From Rubritalea tangerina (GTDB lineage: Bacteria; Verrucomicrobiota; Verrucomicrobiia; Verrucomicrobiales; Akkermansiaceae), in assembly GCF_042683245.1 (NCBI RefSeq), contig NZ_JBHUJB010000033.1, forward strand, positions 1 through 64,000: 64,000 bases of DNA, given 5' to 3'. Positions 60,215 to 64,000 of the stretch are shown piece by piece. Numbering within the stretch: position 1 is the stretch's first letter; each line of letters starts with the position of its first letter. A program made the position numbers and the translations under genes. The notes beneath the pieces were generated by a model. That model did no database searches and was not told the DNA's origin. It saw only the letters and a list, made by a program, of their open reading frames with translations.

Positions 60215-60970
60215 TTATGCTTTGTAGTTATCTGCTAGCATGCGCCCGAATGGACCTTCGTTCGATCTTTCCTGAACAGAGCGGATCAGTGCCTTCCAAC
60301 GATTGTTGCGGATGTTGTTATATGAGAGCCCGAACATCCACGGGGAGTCCTGATAACTTTCGTGGAATTCAGCTAGGTAGGCCCGCTCGAAAAATTCTTC
60401 ACCTGCCACCCAGTCGGCCAAATCTTGTTCTTTTGCAGTTGGCAGAGGGGCCGTAATCGATTGGATGATAGCCGCCAAAGCCAGTGCGAAAAACGGGCGA
60501 TCCTCCTCGTGGCCGATTGAATCGAGCCTCCATACGAGAAAGCGAGCGGTTGCCGCTTGAGCTTCGGCACCAAGCCAGGCAAGCGAATCAAGCATCTGAA
60601 TTAGGGTTTCCTTGTCTGGCTCGAAGTTTGGTGTTGCGAGTAAAACCGCGCATGAGAATGCTCGCAGTTTGTGACCACGAAGACCTGTTGATCCCGGCTG
60701 CCAATTGGGGGCTTCAGGCTCAGACCATCGAATAAGCTCGAGCACCTCCATCGGAAACCAGTGGTTCAACTCAGCGAGCTCACAGTCATTCCAAATCGGC
60801 ATGAGTGCTGCCAGGTGCTTCGAGACATCTTGTGCATAGTCAGCCTCGGCAATCTCCTTAAGCATGCTCTCATCGATTTGCCGTCGAAGGTAGTCGACAG
60901 CTGACCGCTGCTCGGGAGCGAAATGTTCACGAATCCATGGTGGCATCTGCACTGGAGGTCCTATGAGCAT
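60215..60970 (-). CDS. Hypothetical protein
   Basis: About 251 residues, mostly helical, no signal peptide or membrane segment. Notable segments are a Trp-rich middle (LIRWSEPEAPNWQPGS) and the C-terminal WMFGLSYNNIRNNRWKAL. I recognise no family. ATG 60970 is preferred; an in-frame TTG at 60988 is possible. The gene is 30 bases upstream of the AAA ATPase on the same strand and may form an operon with it. Its plus-strand composition is nearly balanced in G and C, unlike most of the window, which suggests recent arrival (inference). Confidence 0.6.
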   Translation of the reverse strand: MLIGPPVQMPPWIREHFAPEQRSAVDYLRRQIDESMLKEIAEADYAQDVSKHLAALMPIWNDCELAELNHWFPMEVLELIRWSEPEAPNWQPGSTGLRGHKLRAFSCAVLLATPNFEPDKETLIQMLDSLAWLGAEAQAATARFLVWRLDSIGHEEDRPFFALALAAIIQSITAPLPTAKEQDLADWVAGEEFFERAYLAEFHESYQDSPWMFGLSYNNIRNNRWKALIRSVQERSNEGPFGRMLADNYKA

Positions 60971-61034
60971 AATGTCGAGTGATCTCAAGCCTGATTTAGG
61001 GAGCTATTCCGGCTTGGGTTTAGTTGTAGTTTGA

Positions 61035-61769
61035 TCATGTAGGATTTGAGCACGTGGCGGGCTGGGTGTGGAGAGCGACGCCTTTTTGGGTTGGGTTTAT
61101 TGGAGTTGTGGAGCCGATAGAATAGTCGAGGTCTGAATAGGTCCGTATGACATCCAGCGGAAAGGCAAAGGCTGCGCCGTCTTGTGTGATATAAAGTTTA
61201 CCCCGAGAAAACGCTACAATCTCATAATGGTCGATAGGTTCAAGGCTGCGGCGGGAGGGAACCCTCAGATAGTGGGCTGGTTCCTGCCGGCCGTTCATAT
61301 TCAAAATGAGTATTCGCTGGACCGACCAGCTATGCTCCTCGACGATAAGAAGTTTACGGCTCGTCGGATCGTAAGAGATACGAACTGACGGCTGCAGTTC
61401 TGGATTCTTCAGGTCCGCACTTGCCAGTACGCTTTCTCCACCGCTTAAGACTGCACCAGAGCTGCCACGCAGCTCATACCGTGAGAATGTTCTGTACCGA
61501 TTATTTCCTTCACTGTAGCGATCACCTAGATGGAGAGCCAACTCTGCGGATGGGATCTTCCAGATTGGCGATTTTTTGAGCTTAGTTACTACTGTTAGAT
61601 TGGGTTTTGGTAAGCTTTCGGGAGTGATTTGGTATGCGGCATATTTCTGTTCAAACTCCTGGATGAACGATGCTGTCACCTTATTCGACGCGAGAGGCTG
61701 ATCGGGCGCAGCGCAGCATGACAGAAACAAAGCCGCGATCACTGGCAGATGGTGTAAGTATGTGTTCAA
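61035..61769 (-). CDS. Hypothetical exported protein, possibly a lipoprotein
   Basis: A 244-residue protein with an N-terminal export signal (HLPVIAALFLSCCAAPDQ) whose Cys pair could be a lipobox. The body is beta-rich, with LALHLGDRYSEGNNRYRTFS, VRISYDPTSRKLLIVEEHS and a WSVQRILILNMNG strand, suggesting a small periplasmic sandwich. I recognise no family. The only usable start in frame is TTG at 61769, since a stop lies shortly upstream. The composition lacks the window's G excess (14 G and 19 C in 61381-61440), again suggesting transfer. Confidence 0.55.
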   Translation of the reverse strand: MNTYLHHLPVIAALFLSCCAAPDQPLASNKVTASFIQEFEQKYAAYQITPESLPKPNLTVVTKLKKSPIWKIPSAELALHLGDRYSEGNNRYRTFSRYELRGSSGAVLSGGESVLASADLKNPELQPSVRISYDPTSRKLLIVEEHSWSVQRILILNMNGRQEPAHYLRVPSRRSLEPIDHYEIVAFSRGKLYITQDGAAFAFPLDVIRTYSDLDYSIGSTTPINPTQKGVALHTQPATCSNPT

Positions 61770-61933
61770 ATGTTTGGACTCAATATTAACGGCAAACTAG
61801 AGAGTTAATATGTGGGAGGGTAAGGCGAGATGGGATGACCTATCAAACTGAAAAATCCTGTAAGTACCAGCACAAGGAATATGATTAATCTTCGAGTTTT
61901 GAGCAGTCTGTAGAATAGGAGTTGAGTGGGTGT

Positions 61934-62068
61934 TTATTGATCCTCAATATTAGGAATGTTAGATGGGCGACGGGACTTTATGATCAGCACGATCGCGACA
62001 ACAAGGGCGACAGGTAGAAGCAGAATGCCAAGGAGCATTATGACGATTATGATTTCAGAGCCTTGCAT
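61934..62068 (-). CDS. Small single-pass membrane protein (44 residues)
   Basis: ATG at 62066-62068 to TAA at 61934-61936. The N-terminus is MQGSEI, then one very hydrophobic helix of about 25 residues (IIIVIMLLGILLLPVALVV), a basic stop-transfer KSRRPS, and an acidic end IEDQ. The positive-inside pattern predicts an outside N-terminus. It starts 9 bases after the stop of the NYN-domain gene on the same strand, so it may be translated from the same message. Its small size limits confidence, but the clean membrane-protein pattern argues against chance. Confidence 0.5.
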   Translation of the reverse strand: MQGSEIIIVIMLLGILLLPVALVVAIVLIIKSRRPSNIPNIEDQ

Positions 62069-62077
62069 TTGGAGGCA

Positions 62078-62680
62078 CTATTGTGGGTTGTTGAGGTGGT
62101 ATGAGATTTTACCATCATTTTCAACGAGCACCTTTTTGTTGATGAGTTTGGTGATGATAGATTGGGTTTCTTTACTGGTAAGATGAGGGGTGAAGAGGCT
62201 TCTGATAGTATTTTCGAGGGTGCTTAGTTTGCGTGGCCGGGAGTTACCTTTCTTTTTGAGGTTCTCGATTACGAGGTCGACCTTTTCTTGGATTTCTTTT
62301 TGGACGGTAATTTTGAGTGGGTGGATGGATTGGATGGCCTCGTGGCGTGCGACTTTGATTCCTTGTTTTCGGAGGTGTTCGATGAGGGTATCGAAGCCTT
62401 TATCTTTGGAGATGATATGAAAATAGGCGTCTGGTTCTGAGGTGTATGTTTTACCGAGGTAAAAGGTGAGTATGAAATCCAGGGCATTGGGGCCAGCGAC
62501 GTCGAGTGGGATGTAGACGACGTCTTCACCGAGTGGCTGGAGGTTAGCGACTAGCTCTGCGGACACGCTCTTTTGGCCTTTGCCGATGAAAATAAAGACC
62601 TTGAAGTTATGTTCTTTAATGGCAGCAACACCAGATGGTTGCACATTTTCGTAATCAATGAAGACGTAGTTAGTTTTCAT
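62078..62680 (-). CDS. NYN/PIN-like domain protein
   Basis: A 200-residue protein. The N-terminal half is a PIN-like nuclease fold of the NYN type: YVFIDYENVQPSG with the first acidic residues, PLDVAGPNALDFILTFYLG with the second Asp, and YFHIISKDKGFDTLIEHLRK with the third. The acidic residues for metal-dependent RNA cleavage appear present. The C-terminal half is helical with a possible winged-helix end (KLINKKVLVENDGKISYHL). The RNA target is unknown. The gene overlaps the M23 peptidase gene by 4 bases at its start. Confidence 0.78.
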   Translation of the reverse strand: MKTNYVFIDYENVQPSGVAAIKEHNFKVFIFIGKGQKSVSAELVANLQPLGEDVVYIPLDVAGPNALDFILTFYLGKTYTSEPDAYFHIISKDKGFDTLIEHLRKQGIKVARHEAIQSIHPLKITVQKEIQEKVDLVIENLKKKGNSRPRKLSTLENTIRSLFTPHLTSKETQSIITKLINKKVLVENDGKISYHLNNPQ

Positions 62681-63534
62681 TTGTTAGGGGAGCTGCGTTC
62701 TAGGAACTCTTGGAATTTGAGGGCGGACTCAGCATCCATTTCTGGGATGGGGAGTTTTTTGTGGAGGTCTTGTTGGAGGATCTGGAGGGTGCTGGGGTTG
62801 AGGGCATCATCGGGGGCATTGCGCAGTGAGTCGATGGTTTGTTCTGGGGGGAGTCGATCGAAGGGGTGGCTGGCGTATCCTGTCTGAGGGGAGAAGCCAT
62901 CGGTGTGGCGCATTTCGAGGTGGAGGTGAGCGAGGTAGCGGCCTCCAGCATTGCCGACGGTGCCAATTTCTTGAGATCTGGCGATGTGGCTTTTAGTGGC
63001 GACGTGGATTTCATGGAGGTGGGCGTACATGCTGTGGAGGATGCGGCCGTCATTGAGGCGGTGGGCGAGAATGATTGTTTTCCCCCAGCCGGGTGAGGGG
63101 GTGCCAGCGTAGACGACGAGACCATTGGCGATAGCGAACACGGGGTCACCGAGGTCACTATTCTGGCCGCCGATGCCATTGATATCGTCGCCGGTATGTT
63201 GACCTCCACGAGTAGCGTTAGGAGCCATGAAGGATTGTGCATTGTAGGTCAGGGCTGCGTGTTCGCTGCCCATGGGTGGGTCGAAGCGAGGTGCAGTAGG
63301 GATGAGGGCTGCCTCGAAGGGAGAGTGGAGGTGCATGCGTGGGTCGAATTGTTGCACCAGCTCCGGTTGGTCGAGTTTGAGTGGGATGCCATAGGGGGCG
63401 TCTGCTTTTTGCCAAGTATCGAGGCTTTGTACTGGGAGCTCTGGGACATGCCGGGTAGTCATGACCAGATAGCCCACGTAGAAGAAGAGCCCGAAGAGGA
63501 GGGCGGGGACGAGACGTGAGAGAACCAGGGGCAT
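62677..63534 (-). CDS. M23 family metallopeptidase
   Basis: A 285-residue envelope protein with an N-terminal membrane anchor (RLVPALLFGLFFYVGYLVM) and a LysM-free M23 (LytM) domain. Zinc ligands are visible in GGQHTGDDINGIGG (His and second Asp) and in LAHLHLEMR, with the catalytic His in MYAHLHEIH. VFAIANGLVVYAGTPSPGWG is typical. It should cut peptide bridges in peptidoglycan on the periplasmic side. It is followed with a 4-base overlap by the NYN gene and preceded by an OmpA-family gene 49 bases upstream. Confidence 0.88.
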   Translation of the reverse strand: MPLVLSRLVPALLFGLFFYVGYLVMTTRHVPELPVQSLDTWQKADAPYGIPLKLDQPELVQQFDPRMHLHSPFEAALIPTAPRFDPPMGSEHAALTYNAQSFMAPNATRGGQHTGDDINGIGGQNSDLGDPVFAIANGLVVYAGTPSPGWGKTIILAHRLNDGRILHSMYAHLHEIHVATKSHIARSQEIGTVGNAGGRYLAHLHLEMRHTDGFSPQTGYASHPFDRLPPEQTIDSLRNAPDDALNPSTLQILQQDLHKKLPIPEMDAESALKFQEFLERSSPNK

Positions 63535-63583
63535 CGTGTTGTTGGTTTAGGCGAGGCGGTTTTGGACCCAGTGAGTGAGTGGC

Positions 63584-64000
63584 TTAGAAGTCGAGGTAGA
63601 TTTCCGTGCGGCGGTTTGCTCTGCGGCCGTCTGGGTTATCGGAGCCATCTGCTTGGGTGTTAGGGAGGCGTGGATGTTGGGATCCGTGTGCTTCGGTAAC
63701 GACTTGTTCTGGGCGGACGCCATTTTTTGAGAAGTAGTCTTTGACTGCTTGAGCGCGGCTTCTGGAGAGTTGTTCGTTATAGTTGGCGCTGCCTTTTGCG
63801 TCTGTGTGGCCGGAGATGGTAATGGTCTTGTTAGGGTCGACCTTCAACAGGCTGGTGACGATATTGAGTTGTTTTTGGGTACGCGGGGTGAGGCCATCTG
63901 AGTCAAATTCGAAGTAGATGACGAGGGTGTCGCCCCCTTGGGGGTTTTTGAGAAGTGGGGTGTAGTGGACGTCGCCGCCGGAGACACGTTTGGCATAGTC
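63584..64000 (-). CDS. OmpA-family peptidoglycan-binding protein (5' end outside window)
   Basis: The C-terminal part of an OmpA-like protein; the frame stays open to the window edge at 64000. The OmpA domain is complete enough to identify: LVIYFEFDSDGLTPRT, TISGHTDAKGSANYNEQLSR with Asp for diaminopimelate binding, SRAQAVKDYFSKNGV, and GRRANRRTEIYLDF at the end with the conserved Arg. It ties the outer membrane to peptidoglycan, in line with the M23 peptidase gene downstream. Its N-terminal domain cannot be judged from this window. Confidence 0.88.
   Translation of the reverse strand, partial: DYAKRVSGGDVHYTPLLKNPQGGDTLVIYFEFDSDGLTPRTQKQLNIVTSLLKVDPNKTITISGHTDAKGSANYNEQLSRSRAQAVKDYFSKNGVRPEQVVTEAHGSQHPRLPNTQADGSDNPDGRRANRRTEIYLDF

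Overview
The window reads as ordinary chromosome of a Gram-negative bacterium, most likely a Verrucomicrobiota member (inference). The support is the combination of a PEP-CTERM protein, three signal-peptide sulfatases with formylglycine sites, two Bat-type MoxR/DUF58/VWA gene sets, an OprB-like porin, an OmpA-type protein and very large secreted repeat proteins. No rRNA, tRNA, CRISPR array, integrase or transposase was recognised. The + strand is strongly G- and T-rich almost throughout, whichever strand is coding, as expected if it is the leading strand of one replichore. The skew weakens around 40.3-41.8 kb and 59-62 kb.

Layout. 1-5.1 kb (+): the end of a Bat operon (DUF58, DUF4381, BatA-like, BatB-like, TPR/BatC-like, BatD-like). 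Its TPR gene is split by a 13-bp tandem duplication that shifts the frame. 5.2-8.0 kb: housekeeping enzymes (MdaB-like quinone reductase, 3-methyladenine glycosylase I, a beta-hydroxyacid dehydrogenase with an alpha/beta hydrolase). 8.1-11.2 kb (+): a coupled ABC ATPase, permease and DUF3299 protein, then a small His/Cys/Tyr-rich secreted protein. The permease has a His-rich loop, which suggests metal handling. 11.4-12.6 kb: a secreted stand-alone Lon-type protease domain.

12.6-31.6 kb (-): a second, divergent Bat-type cluster. In transcription order it holds a 2905-residue TPR protein, a membrane coiled-coil protein, a 118-residue partner, MoxR, DUF58, a BatA-like VWA protein, a double-VWA membrane protein, a PAP2 phosphatase and a sulfatase. 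A 119-bp repeat sits between MoxR and DUF58, and a second copy lies at 34.2 kb. 31.8-34.0 kb: Hsp15-like S4 protein, purE, purK. 34.3-37.2 kb: two convergent sulfatases. 37.3-40.2 kb: two paralogous L,D-transpeptidases flanking a PEP-CTERM protein. 40.4-47.6 kb: an amidohydrolase, an OprB-like porin, two tandem DUF1254/DUF1214 proteins and a degenerate M19 dipeptidase-like protein.

47.6-48.2 kb is non-coding and rich in hairpins. 48.2-59.0 kb holds a 3583-residue secreted protein with a HELGH metalloprotease site, discoidin-like, PA14, LamG-like and cadherin repeats and an unknown C-terminal domain. 59.1-62.1 kb (-) holds a stand-alone AAA ATPase, two unknown genes and a 44-residue membrane peptide. 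62.1-64.0 kb (-) holds a NYN/PIN-like protein, an M23 peptidase and an OmpA-family protein that runs off the window. The main themes are cell-envelope maintenance, secreted polymer degradation and large surface proteins.
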